Assembly (NCBI GenBank): GCA_947623455.1
Contig: OX392533.1
Location: 34,160,229-34,224,228, forward strand
Length of the DNA stretch: 64,000 bases
Reading direction: 5' to 3'
Source: Mimachlamys varia
Lineage: Eukaryota; Mollusca; Bivalvia; Pectinida; Pectinidae
Under the pieces are notes generated by a model. It saw only the letters and a program-made list of their open reading frames with translations. It was not told the origin of the DNA and ran no database searches. This document shows, one piece after another, positions 13,401 through 23,275 of this stretch; position 1 is the stretch's first letter; each line of letters opens with the position of its first letter. Both the position numbers and the translations under genes were made by a program.

Positions 13401-13641
13401 AGGTGGTAATCCGAATATCCCGGGGCCATCAGAAAGCCTTGTAAACACCTTTCCTTTCTCTGACAGTGGCGGCAGCTTCACTGCATGGGCGTCCTTTGGA
13501 CAGGGTACAGGAACCATTTGGATGACTAGAGTGGAATGTTTAGGAAATGAAACCATGCTAGCTGCTTGCCAGTTTCCTGGTATGGGCATCATCGATTGTT
13601 CACATGCTGAAGATGCTGGAGTTATTTGCACCGGTTTGTAA
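4388..13641 (+). CDS. Secreted PAN/apple-Sushi-SRCR domain protein (six exons)
   Basis: Joined exons: 4388-4440, 9792-10047, 10672-10762, 10959-11108, 12002-12140, 13467-13641. Every junction has GT/AG borders and compatible phases (2, 0, 1, 1, 2), giving about 287 residues. Order: signal peptide (1-33), PAN/apple-like domain (about 34-120), Sushi/CCP (135-182), group A SRCR (186-285). There is no transmembrane segment, so the product is predicted secreted. PAN, Sushi and SRCR modules bind proteins or glycans, and in invertebrates such proteins are often lectin-like immune or adhesion factors; that role is inference. A second ATG (4406) has a better initiation context (AAAATGG) and would give 281 residues. 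Exon 1 is the least certain part because it lies 5.35 kb upstream. The end may instead use a donor at 13634 and an exon at 14087, ending Gly-Ala-stop. I do not recognise a named orthologue. Confidence 0.82.
4706..5190 (+). mobile_element. S1 SINE, the most complete copy, tRNA-like head
   Basis: The head has a box A match TGGTTAAGTGG (4717-4727) and a box B-like GAGTTCGATCTGTCC (4826-4840). The gap between them is about 60 bases longer than in a tRNA, so the head carries an insertion. The S1 body follows (GCCCGTTGTCAGTAT, CAGTGTGGTA, GCAGCCTCCCAAATACATA). The tail includes a duplicated AAATAAGACGTA and ends ACAATCAAAC. No coding capacity is seen. Confidence 0.7.
5600..6460 (+). repeat. Composite of R1, S1, R2, R1 and RA repeat modules
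   Basis: Modules in order: R1 5' part (5600-5757), S1 body fragment (about 5758-5870), R2 fragment (5865-5935), R1 with GTCGTCGATGAAGCAGAAGACGC (5936-6195), RA (6205-6460). RA is shared with 60680-60938 but there it lies before R1. The alternating R1-S1-R2-R1 pattern looks like insertion into R1. Confidence 0.6.
6645..6689 (+). repeat. Solo inverted repeat of the CACAGGGGCTAG hAT-like MITE
   Basis: The segment ends CGTGTCTAGCCCCTGTG, matching the right end of the complete element at 42454-42835 and preceded by the same ACAATCAT...GACATAGG-like sequence. Only one end is present. Confidence 0.55.
6950..7110 (+). mobile_element. S1 SINE fragment with tail
   Basis: It has AATGTGATAGCAGTTTAAATC, CGTCCTCCCAAATACAAAC and the 3' tail GCTGTTAATAGGACGTAATA, in S1 order. 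It is diverged and truncated at the head. Confidence 0.55.
7717..7888 (-). repeat. R1 interspersed repeat
   Basis: The minus strand reads CATCGACGAC-type, GGAACACCTGG and TTTGTTCATATTT landmarks in the R1 order seen at 19735-19935. On the plus strand it starts GAGAATACTGAAGCGTTAAC. Confidence 0.65.
7901..8445 (+). repeat. Two diverged direct repeats, period about 365 bp
   Basis: Units at about 7901-8075 and 8265-8440 share AGATCTTCT, CTTGCTAAG, CTTGAATGGCAGTTTGATT and CGTATTTGATGCAATTT. They are roughly 75-80 percent alike by eye. There is no coding potential. Confidence 0.55.
8490..8745 (-). repeat. R2 interspersed repeat, longest copy
   Basis: The plus strand reads ATGCAAAAGGTCATCGGGACG, TGACCCCCTATAGG, TTAACGCAGCTGAAAAGTTT and GATCAAGATATGATTTTAAT. 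This is the reverse complement of the order at 1140-1335. No terminal repeats were recognised. Confidence 0.6.
9180..9560 (-). repeat. R2 fragment joined to R1
   Basis: Plus-strand CCAATCTGATTAAATCATATG and CTGCTGCGTCAAG (R2) run straight into GGTGTTCCGAAGAATAAGCG (R1, minus). R1 then continues through the CGTCCATCTTCATATCGCA part that it shares with 11555-11690. The R2-R1 contact resembles the one near 5935. Confidence 0.6.
9792..10047 (+). CDS. SRCR gene exon 2: signal peptide core and PAN/apple-like domain
   Basis: The acceptor ends ACATTTCAG at 9791 and the donor is TTT|GTAAGT at 10048. A stop just upstream in frame (9781) shows the frame must be entered by splicing. The exon starts with the hydrophobic signal core, then a mature region with four cysteines (57, 61, 67, 79) in the pattern C-x3-C-x5-C-x11-C. 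Together with the [10 protein letters not shown] and RCNSINY motifs this is typical of PAN_1/apple modules. Confidence 0.82.
10672..10762 (+). CDS. SRCR gene exon 3: end of PAN region and linker
   Basis: It has acceptor TTTACTTACAG and donor GC|GTGAGT. It encodes 30 residues with two cysteines (109 and 120), which probably complete the PAN disulfides, followed by a short polar linker ending HVQVKK. The split His134 codon joins to exon 4. Confidence 0.75.
10959..11108 (+). CDS. SRCR gene exon 4: Sushi/CCP domain
   Basis: It has acceptor TTTTCTTTAG and donor ATAG|GTGAGT. It encodes about 49 residues with four cysteines (135, 159, 170, 181) and a Trp (176) between the last two, in the context GEWSPPACL. 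This is the diagnostic layout of a complement control protein (Sushi) module. It is slightly short for the family but complete. Both ends are phase 1, as expected for a shuffled extracellular module. Confidence 0.85.
11279..11690 (-). repeat. R1 interspersed repeat, near full length
   Basis: This is the longest uninterrupted R1 copy, in an SRCR gene intron. The plus strand runs from GGAGAATACCAAAGCGTCAAC through GGTGTTCCAGAAGTG, TTCATCGACGACACC and GTCAAAATGAGAACTGAG to CATCTTCATATCACAGAG and beyond. A run of G residues lies just upstream at about 11206-11220. Confidence 0.65.
12002..12140 (+). CDS. SRCR gene exon 5: first half of the SRCR domain
   Basis: It has acceptor TCTTTTGCTAG and donor ACAG|GTAAAT. 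It encodes the SRCR hallmarks [30 protein letters not shown] and RQLGY, with cysteines 211 and 224. The SRCR domain being split over two exons fits group A, since group B domains are usually encoded by one exon. Confidence 0.93.
12395..12870 (+). mobile_element. Two S1 SINE 3' tail fragments
   Basis: Tails at 12395-12460 (CCTTAAATGCCCC, CTGTTAATAGGACGTAAAC) and 12800-12870 (GACGCCGTCCTTGAATGACC). Both are only the conserved 3' portion. They lie in the intron between the two SRCR exons. Confidence 0.5.
13467..13641 (+). CDS. SRCR gene exon 6: second half of the SRCR domain and stop
   Basis: The acceptor is CCTTTCTCTGACAG. It encodes [16 protein letters not shown], then [31 protein letters not shown], one Leu and TAA at 13639-13641. 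It adds cysteines 254, 264, 274 and 284. With 211 and 224 this makes six, the group A number. If the weak donor at 13634 (GGTTTG) is used, the exon ends at 13633. Confidence 0.9.
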
Positions 13642-13836
13642 ATTTACAAATATAATGCATTCATGCATGTATGCAACACATAAAGGAAGACGCGCCTGTT
13701 GTGCCCACTGCAGGTGTCATTAGAGGGGACTACGAGTTCTGCAAATGTGGGAGCAGGTGCAAGTCTTACTAAGAACCTTTGCAACACTTACCAAACTGGT
13801 GGCTGAGGGTTGGTGTCCTTGTAAATAGATTGAGTC

Positions 13837-13964
13837 CATCTTCTAAAGGAATGACTGTTGCGAATAGTTTTATTGTTAAGTAATATAGGAAAAGAAGCAG
13901 CATCTTCTAAAGGAATGACTGTTGCGAATAGTTTTATTGTTAAGTAATATAGGAAAAGAAGCAG
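13837..13964 (+). repeat. Tandem duplication, 2 x 64 bp
   Basis: Units 13837-13900 and 13901-13964 are identical by eye, each starting CATCTTCTAAAGG and ending AAGAAGCAG. A degenerate partial third copy (TTAAGTAGTACATATG...GGGAAAAGAAAC) follows near 14010-14045. The repeat lies just 3' of the SRCR stop codon, in the 3' UTR or last intron. Confidence 0.85.
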
Positions 13965-14086
13965 CATTACATGCCCTTTTCCTTAAAGTATTTTAAAGTA
14001 ATTTAATTGTTAAGTAGTACATATGTATATGGGAAAAGAAACAAAATGACTTTTATTGTGAAGTATTATTTTGCTTTAATTTGCAG

Positions 14087-14450
14087 GTGCGTAGAGTGGC
14101 AAAATTCGACACCTTGAACAACTTGATGTAACGTGTCTGGATGTATCGCCCGTGTTCCTAAGTATTGAAATACAAACTCTTGAAGGAGGACTTTTGCATG
14201 TCGTCCTGGAACTGACATTAGCAGGGAATTATATCAACCATTATGAACTTAAACTTCTCAATAATATAACGAATATTGGTTTATCTCATTTTTTTTTTAA
14301 TTTGGGAACCTAGCATTACTGTGCGAGTGTCGTCAATGAAGCAAAAGACGCGTACTTTTCCTGAACACCTGGTCTTATTTGCTTGCACATTTATGCATTT
14401 TTTACAAAACGCAGTATTTGCTGTGTTTGCCTTTTTTATTATTCAATAAA
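14087..14450 (+). other. Possible alternative last exon and poly(A) signal of the SRCR gene
   Basis: TTTTGCTTTAATTTGCAG ending at 14086 is a strong acceptor. Joined in phase to a donor at 13634 it would encode Gly-Ala-stop (TAG 14092-14094). The first AATAAA I see downstream is at 14445-14450. Whether the gene ends here or at 13641 cannot be decided from the sequence. Confidence 0.35.
14312..14385 (+). repeat. R1 repeat fragment
   Basis: GTGTCGTCAATGAAGCAAAAGACGC followed by CCTGAACACCTGGTCTTATT, the conserved centre of R1. Confidence 0.6.
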
Positions 14451-15009
14451 AATTAAAACATTTCTCGATACGATACTAGAAACTTAAAGATCTTTATAGC
14501 ATTTTAGACAAGTTACTTTATGAGTATGCATGTTTGTTATTTAGCATACATATAGACCTAGTAAAGTATATACTTACAATAAAATTTTATGTTTGAGTAA
14601 CGCCGCTAAGCACCGAGCCGTTTCATCATCGTGCTGTTATAAGTATAGTCCTATCGCGTTGTATTTCTTTTCTTTTTTTTCAAGATTTATTTTTATTGAG
14701 TTTTGCGTTTTTCTAATTCAGTAACATCTAGTATCTACTCTCAACATGTGTAGTACATTCAAATCCAGTTCTCACCACCAACAATGACCCATTTTCATAC
14801 TCTATTTCTTTACTTGTTTTCATTCTCTTTCACCATAGTTAAATACTGCTTGTGAGTTAAACTTTGTTGTACATTTTGTTAATCAATATTTGTTCAACAT
14901 TCTCTCATTTTCAAAACTTGTACAAGTGTGTTTTGTTTGATATACCAATACTTATACTCGATGATATATATGAGGTATCAATAATTATACATGTTTAGAC
15001 TGCGCGAAA

Positions 15010-15195
15010 TCCTTTAGCAGTATATTTCAATGTGGTAGTACTTTAAATGGGCAAACGATCGGGCTATAGCAAGAAGGCATATACGAACATAGCGCAGCCT
15101 CCCTTCCAAATACACACGCACACAACACAAGCATCCACGTCACATACACCGGGAGGCCATTGCTGTTAATAGGACGTAAAACAATCAAACAATGT
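15010..15195 (+). mobile_element. S1 SINE fragment with tail
   Basis: It has AATGTGGTAGTACTTTAAAT, CAGCCTCCCTTCCAAATACAC and the tail CTGTTAATAGGACGTAAAAC, ACAATCAAAC. The tRNA-like head is absent. Confidence 0.65.
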
Positions 15196-15881
15196 TTGTA
15201 TTCATATTGTTTGTGTGGGACCATTGTATAGGTTTTTGTCATAGAATCAGGTTTATTAGACTGGATTGTAGTATTCCAATTGTTCGTATTTAGTTATTGG
15301 TGTAGGCTTTTTAAAGGTTGTTGCATGTATGCACCTGTCCCACCCCAACCCTCAATCCTGCCGACTACCCCTACCCCTAATCCACCTCGTTTTCACAACT
15401 AGTAGTCCTTTCCCTAACCCCCGTCCCCACTCCCGGATCCCTGTTTATTGGTGATCGGCTAGTTTTAATTCGGAATATTTACAGTCTACACCGATATTCA
15501 CTCGATAACCATTGTACTGCAAACTAGAGTTATTTTCCAATAACTATACTTGAGAACGTGCAAAATTTCTATGACGTCGACAGCAATACATGTGGGCGAA
15601 GTTATGCAAATTAACCCTGTTCGAATCACAATTGTATGACGTCATTAACAAATGACTTGGGCGGAGCTAGCTACGGCTTATGCAAACTTCATGCTGTTAC
15701 ATTTATTGAACGGTTTTCCCGTTTGTAAGTTTTGAAATGAAATATATGTCTGCAGATGGGGCTAAATTGAACAGAAAAGTTATGAACAATTTACAGGAAA
15801 ATGCTGTAAATATAAGAATTAACCTTTGATTTTGTTTAGTTTATTACATCATAAATCCAATGGAGCAGTCGGTAAATTTAA

Positions 15882-15902
15882 CGTAAACGCTTCGCGTTTA
15901 CG
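15882..15902. repeat. Short perfect hairpin
   Basis: CGTAAACGC-TTC-GCGTTTACG: 9-bp arms with a 3-base loop, GC-richer than its surroundings. I see no T-run or gene next to it, so its role is unknown. Confidence 0.6.
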
Positions 15903-17027
15903 CAATATATGTGATCTAGATCGTTTGAATAATCGTACTTTTTAAATGATCTCTCTGTAAACTCATAAGTTTTACACATTTTGTCCCTAGCTTTAAAACA
16001 CTAAATGAATTGCCGTACAGATATTTATACTGTATTGCTATATATATATATAAATACTTGACCACTTGGCCACACCAGAAGGTCCGTCACGGGATCATTC
16101 ACGAGGATGCGGGTAAATCAACATACAATGTCTCATACGTCTTACCAACAGCTAAATACATTCAAAGGCACGTCCTTTAATGACCTTACCTGTTAATAGA
16201 ACGTTGAACAAAATGAATGATATAAGATAATAACTAGACCTTACCATTCATGAGAAAAAGATGAGATTCTAGCTGTTAAAAGCCCCTGCGGTTAGACAGG
16301 ATTATCATTCTGTTCGAATAGTACAGCGTTGAATAATCAAATCAACTTAATATATGAATGGCATTTCTCTCTTATAAACTATAATTAATCGGTCCCTGTT
16401 TTACTCTAATCGATATTTGATTTATTTTTTTATTGTTTTTCCGTTATATGTTGAAAATTGTACTTGTTATTGTTTTCTTGTTATTTATGTAAATGACAAA
16501 AAAAATAATAAACAGCAAAATTTGCGAAAAGAACAAACATAATATGCAGGAAATTTAGCTCTAGCTTTGGCACAAAAAAAGCAAGTTCCCACTTGACTTA
16601 AACTGGTATACATTGTTTGACTGTATACCTGAAAATAATGATATGATTTAGGAGTGGATATGCATCAAGATTAATGTTATCGGATCTATGACAGCTTTCA
16701 CAATTAATGGTCTTGAAATACGGTCTAACCAGGACTTCGAAATAAACAAGGTTATACATTTTTACAAAAGTCGTAGTTATATTTCGTACACCACAATGAA
16801 ATATATTTTTACTGAACTTCAGATGGTCTAGAATGGTCTGATGAATCAAGAGCTGTGAAATACTTATATTTACCGTTTTTTCAACAATCTTAAAGAAACC
16901 TTGTTAGATTTCCAACAGTTTAATTGAAGTTACCTCCCTTGGGTTGTATGTCTATACCAATAGAGTACATTTAAATGGCATGATTTCATAAACAGACAAT
17001 TTGTGTGGTTTCGGTCGTATTTATTGG

Positions 17028-17083
17028 GTCACTTGACCTAAAGACACCCAGCCTATGCCCATCATGTTTCGTCCGTCGTCCTA
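17028..17083 (+). mobile_element. Solo left end of the 145-bp-repeat element
   Basis: It has the small palindrome GGTCACTTGACC, then CCCATCATGTTTCGTCCGTC. This matches the left end of the complete element at 31338-33274, but no tandem repeats follow. Confidence 0.6.
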
Positions 17084-17844
17084 TGTGGAACATAAAAAAA
17101 CAAATACTAAACGAAATGTGCATGCCCATGTGCCCGTTATTTATTGATTTTGCTTATGCTAAATAAAAAGATAGAGATATGTCGAACTTCAATTTTAAGA
17201 CTTTGGTATGTACTGAGGGCGTGCGCTAACAAGAACCAGGAGTTCCAGATTGTTGCTGTAACTTGATTTATTGTATGTTTGTTTGACTAGACACGACTAG
17301 TTGTAAATGTCTTGTGTCAGTTCGTGAATGTACTGTCTACACGCAAGAAATTGCTTTACAATCGACAGCTGTCGAAAAATTTTCAAAAGTACATTATTAT
17401 GCATTATGTAATGATATCAACTGTTGGCAACTCTGCTTTTTTTAAACGTGGGGAAAAACACCACGCTGCTACAGTTAAGGATACTTTAGTTATCGGCCCA
17501 TTTATGAACGCATACATTAATTAATTTAAAGGGATCCTTCAGAATCGGGTTTATATGCTTCCATACTTAACCATCACCTATATCTACTCACATTTTATTC
17601 TTTCATTGTTTCCAGTAATACTGTATATTGTGAAGCTAAATCGAGTATGCGTAGTAATTTACGAAGTTAGACAAATTGGTCTTAATGATCCACGGCCAAT
17701 TGCTCATCGGTATTTTTCACATTGTAAATCTATTCAAACGGAACTTGTAATTAGTAAGGAATTACCTAAAGACCGGCATTTAACTTGAACGTCACTACCC
17801 ACCATTTATAGGGGATATTACCTATAGCATACATCAAACTAGAA

Positions 17845-18026
17845 ATGCCTGTGAGACATATGAAAATTAGTTTCTCATGCTTACTTATTACGTATGCGAA
17901 GTTTGATGACAATCGGATCAGTAGTTATTTAGGGAAGCTGGTTACATTACCATGGGACGGGAGGGGACGTGACAGGACGGACATGGGTAATGCTATATGC
18001 CCCCCATTCTATGACGGGGGCATAAA
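17845..18026 (+). mobile_element. GGGACGG/GGGGGCATAA interspersed repeat, copy 1
   Basis: It shares TATGCGAAGTTTGATGACAA, CGGATCAGTAG, a GGGACGG-rich segment and a terminal hairpin TATGCCCCCC...GGGGGCATAA with copies at 42270-42395 and 57640-57870. The 3' hairpin marks the likely end of the element. Confidence 0.6.
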
Positions 18027-19734
18027 AACAATATTGATAGGCAAACATCATCGCTCATAGTGTCCCCCTGCAAAAACAAACGTCAAAACAGTGTCAAGCA
18101 AACAGAAACACTGGAATAGATATTTTTGAATAATTCTATACAAAGAAACTACATGTCTGTCATAGGTCAGAAAGGACAAAATATTTAGTAACCAACCTGA
18201 AATATCCGTATGCACTACATCTGTGTACAACAATCCGTAATGTTTTACTGTGGTCTGAGGCCCTCACATTTGGGACAGAACACCTATATAACATACGGTA
18301 TCTAGTAATCGGTTGCAGTAGTAGTGTAAACATCGGTTTAGAAACGTAGTATTATAATCGGTTTTTGGATCTAATCCAAGTCAAGTTTCGCCCCAAACAA
18401 TGTTAGTGTGAATTGTTTAAATCATATTTCATATATTTCGTTATCGGCACGCAAGGTATGACTTTCCTTTTTGAAACCATGATAAATCTTGTTTTCAGTG
18501 ATTAGTTACTGGGTTTTTTTGTAGTGATACGGCGATCTTTAAGGCCGTCCACTCTAAAGGGACATAATAATTTGCGTGTGATTCTGGCTATTGTAAGAAC
18601 GAACACACATAACTAAGGTTTAAACACCATACATCAGTGTTCACATCATTTAGAGGAATAATATAAAGTTCCACAAAAAGAAAACACTAAATAAACAAAA
18701 ACACGTATCCTTCAGTAAGATATTTTCTCAAGAAAACAATATGTGTAAAGCAGTCACCGTATTCTTCACCTAGGCAACATGTTCTGATTAAGAATTATTT
18801 ATTTTCCTAACTGGAAAAGCATGCCTTCTGAGAGACTTCTCCTACTTTATCTGCATTCTACTAGGAAATATTCGCCAAACACAAAGAAAATACACAAATT
18901 CTTGAGAAAAAATAAGACAACACTTTCCACAATGTAAGCCTTTTCCATCCGTGCTTGGAACACTGTCAACTATTCAAAGAGGTAAAATGAATTCTGGTAA
19001 AACGATTACAGGAACAGTTCTTTTTGATCGAGGCAGTTGGCACTCCGTAACTTGGAAGTTATTATGACGAAATGAAAATAAATCTGTTAGAACATATGCT
19101 ATGTTTTATAGACTACACAACTCTAGGGATATAAATCCTGTTTATTAGGGAAGGATTTATAACATTTTCATGAAAATGTATTACTAAGCATGGTTTATGG
19201 TAATGGACCCGAACGAGTACAAGCCTTGGTGCATGTATATATCAAACGAGGTACTTCTTGAAGTGTCCTTTTTCAAACAGTGATGTTTTGTGTGAGATTT
19301 GTGTTTCAGTCAGCAAATTAGTCTCGCCCATTTTTAACGTTTAACACATTTTTTTTCATACCAATTGGCAAAATGTTTTTTTTAAATAAAATATTCATTA
19401 CAAGTTTCATATGATTAGAAATATGTTTACAATAAATTGTAAGACAAAAACAAAATATTTATCCGATACGCCATTTTTTTCTATATATTTTAGTTACTTG
19501 GGTATATATGCACATACATGTAGCGACATTTAATAAATAACCTGCACGGTCTAATTTTTCATGAGTCCGTCACATATTTAACATTCCGCACCGTCATACC
19601 GTAACAGCAAACAAAATGTTACTTTTGTGACACTTAGAACACTGAATGGAAATGTAATAAAGATGAAGAAATCGGGGTGCTGTGACATCATATACTGTTG
19701 TGTGGACAACTTCCCTGATTCCCCCTCCTTCACT
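18027..19734. other. Non-coding, nothing recognised
   Basis: AT-rich sequence without supported exons or known repeat ends. Open frames are short and of chance length. Confidence 0.5.
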
Positions 19735-19935
19735 TTACTTGGATGTGACCAAGATCAACATGGCGGGTATCGTCGATGAAGCAGAAGACGCTACTCTTCC
19801 GGAACACCTGGTCTTGTACTTTGACAAGAGCCCCCATGTACATCTTTCCTTTTTTCGTATTTTGCCCCTAAATTAATTGATTTTGAGTTATGATTATGGT
19901 TTTGTTAAAACGCATCGATATTTTCTTCTTTTTTT
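19735..19935 (+). repeat. R1 interspersed repeat, clear copy
   Basis: Landmarks: TTGGATGTGACCAAGAT, GGCGGGTATCGTCGATGAAGC, CCGGAACACCTGGTCTTGTA, TTTTGCCCCTAAATTAATTG and TTATGGTTTTGTTAAAACG. It is a useful reference copy for the family. Confidence 0.7.
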
Positions 19936-21769
19936 TAACCTCTGATACACAAGCTGTATAAACAGTATGTTAAGTTGTTACGACAATATTTTGCAGCAGA
20001 AAGACCCACATTATTGTCATGCATGTGATCAACCATTTACAGTCAAACATATGATGAATAAATGTTATGATTTCAAACAATTATATGACAATTTTATAAA
20101 CAAGCATCTATGAAATGTTTATTTGATATAGGTATACAATCGATTACTAACATTCAAGCAAACTCCGTATTTAATATATTTTATGATCAATTTGTTTGGT
20201 ATTGATGTATTGTGATACCTGTGTACAGACTTTTCCGTTTGAGATTTGAACCTTTTGTTACTGATTTTGATGTGTTTTGGTTGTTTTTAAAAAAATGCAA
20301 ATTAACATGATTTTAGTTTGGAAGACATTTCCAAATCATTCAAATGTCCGTTCAGGCGGAACACGTTAAGATCGTTCCCGTAGACGGTCTATATACCGGT
20401 TATTATTAAACCCTTTCAAATTACAAACATGAGAATTCGTATGATTTAAATTATCATGCATATTAAAATGTATCAGTTTTGCCAGACTTAATGAGAATGT
20501 ATTTCTAATGTGTTTTTAGAGGTTCTTATAGCAATAAGTCTTGTGTAATTTAACGAGATGGTTTTACTTTTCTGATTATACCAAGTATAGAGGTACTTAT
20601 ATACTTTACGTATTAAAATCTTAGGTTTTGGTGTTGAAGGACTAGATTTAGAGCGGGATATCAGAATATGTATTCTGTACATAATATTGTATTTTAGCAC
20701 TTTTTTCAATTTTAGGTCGGAGCTTTCTTAAGCGTCACTACCTTGATTTACGTTAGCTTTACAGATTTAAAACCGACATAGAAATATACGATTGTCAGAA
20801 TTTTTGTATCAAGAGGCGCGATATCCCCAAATAGCGTTTGCATGATATAATATACGATGGAGTAACACATGTTACAATAACAAAACAAATTACTCTTCAT
20901 TTAAACGATGTAACAATATATAAAGATGACCAGGACATAACATGCCTCGCATTGCATTGTTTCGCCTTGACCAAAAATGATACACCATTAGTCGGAAAAC
21001 ATATCAGTAATCTGTTTTGCCTACTTTTTTAAACTAATCATTGATAGAAACTTTCGAGAGCTTTGCAATAGACAAGGGTGGGGGGTTCTGATAAAGGAGC
21101 ATATTCAGTATAGCATTATATCGTGCCGAAGAACATGGGGGAATACAACTATTCTGAATGGTGGGTTTATGTTGCCTTTTGTAATTCAAAAAGAAGAAGA
21201 TTTTCATTTCCTAACAATTGTTTTCTAACTTTGCAGGAAATAAACATATGACTTTTAAATTTCGGTTGTTTGTGGGAAAACGGCAATTTGAACTTCTCTT
21301 TCCATAAAAAACGATTTTATTTCTGCTGCCAATTTGAGTAAAATGTACAATTACATTTTGTTCATTGCTATTGTACTGCATATAACAGTATAAAACACTC
21401 CATAATTTGAAAGAAGTATATTTATTTATTCCAGGTTTGGTCTGTTTTATTTTTTTTAATGGAAAGAGTAGTGCAAATCTAAAATGAACATGTTGTCTTC
21501 ATCAGTCCCTCCGGGTGCGGTACATTAGCCTGATCACTTTTCACGTTATCACAAAAGCATGTTCAAGTTATCACCTAGCATCGGCTAAAAACGACAAGCG
21601 TAAACTATTCTGTTCTGTAAATAGCATTGATGCTGACCGTGGTAAATACATACCAAACTCTAATCGCACATCACTCGGAGAAAAACAAAAACAAATTAAT
21701 CGAGTAGGTTGGGGGGGGGGACGTAGAGGTCGTGTAAGCATGGCTGACTGAAATGTGAAATGTACCGTC
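19936..21769. other. Non-coding, nothing recognised
   Basis: AT-rich sequence, no supported exons. A run of G residues lies at 21711-21720, just before the S1 composite. Confidence 0.5.
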
Positions 21770-22345
21770 TTACTTTGGTGTTTGCAGTGTTGATGTTCTG
21801 CGGTATGTAGTTTGAGTCTGTTGTCCTTCGCCAGTGTATTTAGCCTGGTAACACTGTAAAATCAGCATCCGTTCCACACTATCACAAAGCGCTGTACACG
21901 AGCATAGTTTGTTTTGGTTTTGATTTATTTTAGGTTTTAAGTCCTGATACGAGTGTACGTGTTAGTACGGGTGTTCGTATAAGCCTTCGTAAAATAGTCA
22001 GTTCGAATCCTTGGTCATGTAAAGTACTACCACTCTGTAACTTTCTGCCGTTGGTCACCAACACAAAAACACACTCGGTAATAGTATACTATTAACAACG
22101 GGTGAACCAGCTGAGCGACCGCAAAGAGTAGTACATGTAACTACCATTTTGAGACTCTGGTATGTCTCGGCCGGGGGACAGAACCCAAACCCTTTCTCAC
22201 AGGTACGAACGAACACACTGCAGCCTCCCAACACACGGGTACTCCGCACATAACTCACATCGCTTAAACCGAGATGCCGTCCTCAAAGAACCTTTTTTAA
22301 TTATTTGTTTATAGGACGTAAAGCAAACTCAAACCACACGTTTTA
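21770..22345. mobile_element. S1 SINE composite with an inverted segment
   Basis: A plus-strand S1-like part (about 21780-21905) is followed by a minus-strand head/body segment (about 22050-22200; plus-strand reading ACGGGTGAACCAGCTGAG, GGTATGTCTCGGCCGGGGGAC). Then comes plus-strand 3' body and tail (GCAGCCTCCCAACACAC, TATAGGACGTAAAGC). Two insertions or an internal inversion would explain it. Confidence 0.5.
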
Positions 22346-22427
22346 CATTTCACTTCAGTGCAAAATATAAACCCAAACATACTGTTTAATGTTCCGAAAG
22401 CTGAAGTCATACAGGAACTTACATTAA

Positions 22428-22804
22428 AGGCCCAATATATGTAACTCTCGACAAAACTTGAAGCAAAAACCAAGCCTAATAACTTTTGATATTAATAAAT
22501 TTAGTTAAGATTAACTGATATCAGCAATATTCAAGATCAATTCTTACGCGGTTACCGGTGCAGCAGCACGCTATTTGTAAACAAGCGTCCATTTCGAACC
22601 GTGTTCTACCTTCGGTCTGTTGTTGAAGTGGGCTTAACCTGAATTATTTTCAATGCTTTGGATTTTTTTGTCGAGAGTTTCTTTTTAGTGACCGCTCAGG
22701 TTTCCTTCGTTTTAGGCTTATTTGTGCATGGTTATTAACTTGATTTTTTTTCCAGAATTTTTTAGAATCACGAAAAATGTCCTGAAGTTACGTATATTGG
22801 GCCT
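22428..22804 (+). mobile_element. TTAA-flanked MITE, copy A (377 bp)
   Basis: Terminal inverted repeats start AGGCCCAATATATGTAACT and end AGTTACGTATATTGGGCCT. The element is flanked on both sides by TTAA (22424-22427, 22805-22808), with unrelated sequence beyond. Two further copies with the same ends and TTAA flanks lie at 30578-30828 and 62818-63201. TTAA duplication is typical of piggyBac-type transposition, although the tip AGG is not the usual CCC. It has no coding frame, so it is non-autonomous. Confidence 0.85.
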
Positions 22805-22939
22805 TTAATATGTTTATTACATCGATGAAACATATTATGTCAATGTGTTTGCTTATTTGCGATAGAGACGATCTGATGCGGATTTTATCTTTAATTGTTT
22901 CTAAATAATTTTCTCTTTTGGTCTTTAGATGAGAGTTTG

Positions 22940-23275
22940 TCCCTGTGTAGATGGCTATGTGTTCTGTTCCAAGACAGAGACATACACGAGTCTCTAATAA
23001 TGGTAGTTACTATTATCTACTTGACGTTCAGCATTATGGGAGTGGAACAACTGGTTCACCTCTTGTCAGTACAATGTGACTGGTGACTGAGTGGGGTGTT
23101 CTTCCGGGGTGGGGGGGGGGGGGGGGGGGTCTTAAGCAGTTTGCTTCAGTATGTAGTGCTTGAAATCGAAGAATATCCGGAATATCGCAAGAAGGCTTAC
23201 ATGAACATAACGCAATCTCCGAAATACACACTCGCACACGCCATACGCATTAAAAGCAAACCGACCAAGCCTCGT
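22940..23275 (+). mobile_element. S1 SINE, long copy lacking tail
   Basis: Landmarks in order: AATGGTAGTTACTATT, TTCAGCATTATGGGAGTGGAA, CTGGTTCACCTCTTGTCAGT, GGGGTGTTCTTCCGG, a G-run of about 20 bases (23110-23129), AATATCGCAAGAAGGCTTAC and CAATCTCCGAAATACACAC. It shows the body that precedes the fragment types elsewhere. Confidence 0.65.

Larger units (their letters stand above)
14451..17027. other. Non-coding stretch 3' of the SRCR gene
   Basis: No exon is supported. It holds an S1 fragment (15010-15195), a C-rich patch (15325-15440), a hairpin (15882-15902), a TGACGTCA at 15637-15644 and an S1-tail remnant near 16165-16210 (CCTTACCTGTTAATAGAACG). The rest is AT-rich with nothing recognisable. 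Confidence 0.55.

Noticed and set aside
13371..13631. 86-codon minus-strand frame
   Set aside because: It is the shadow of SRCR exon 6 on the opposite strand.
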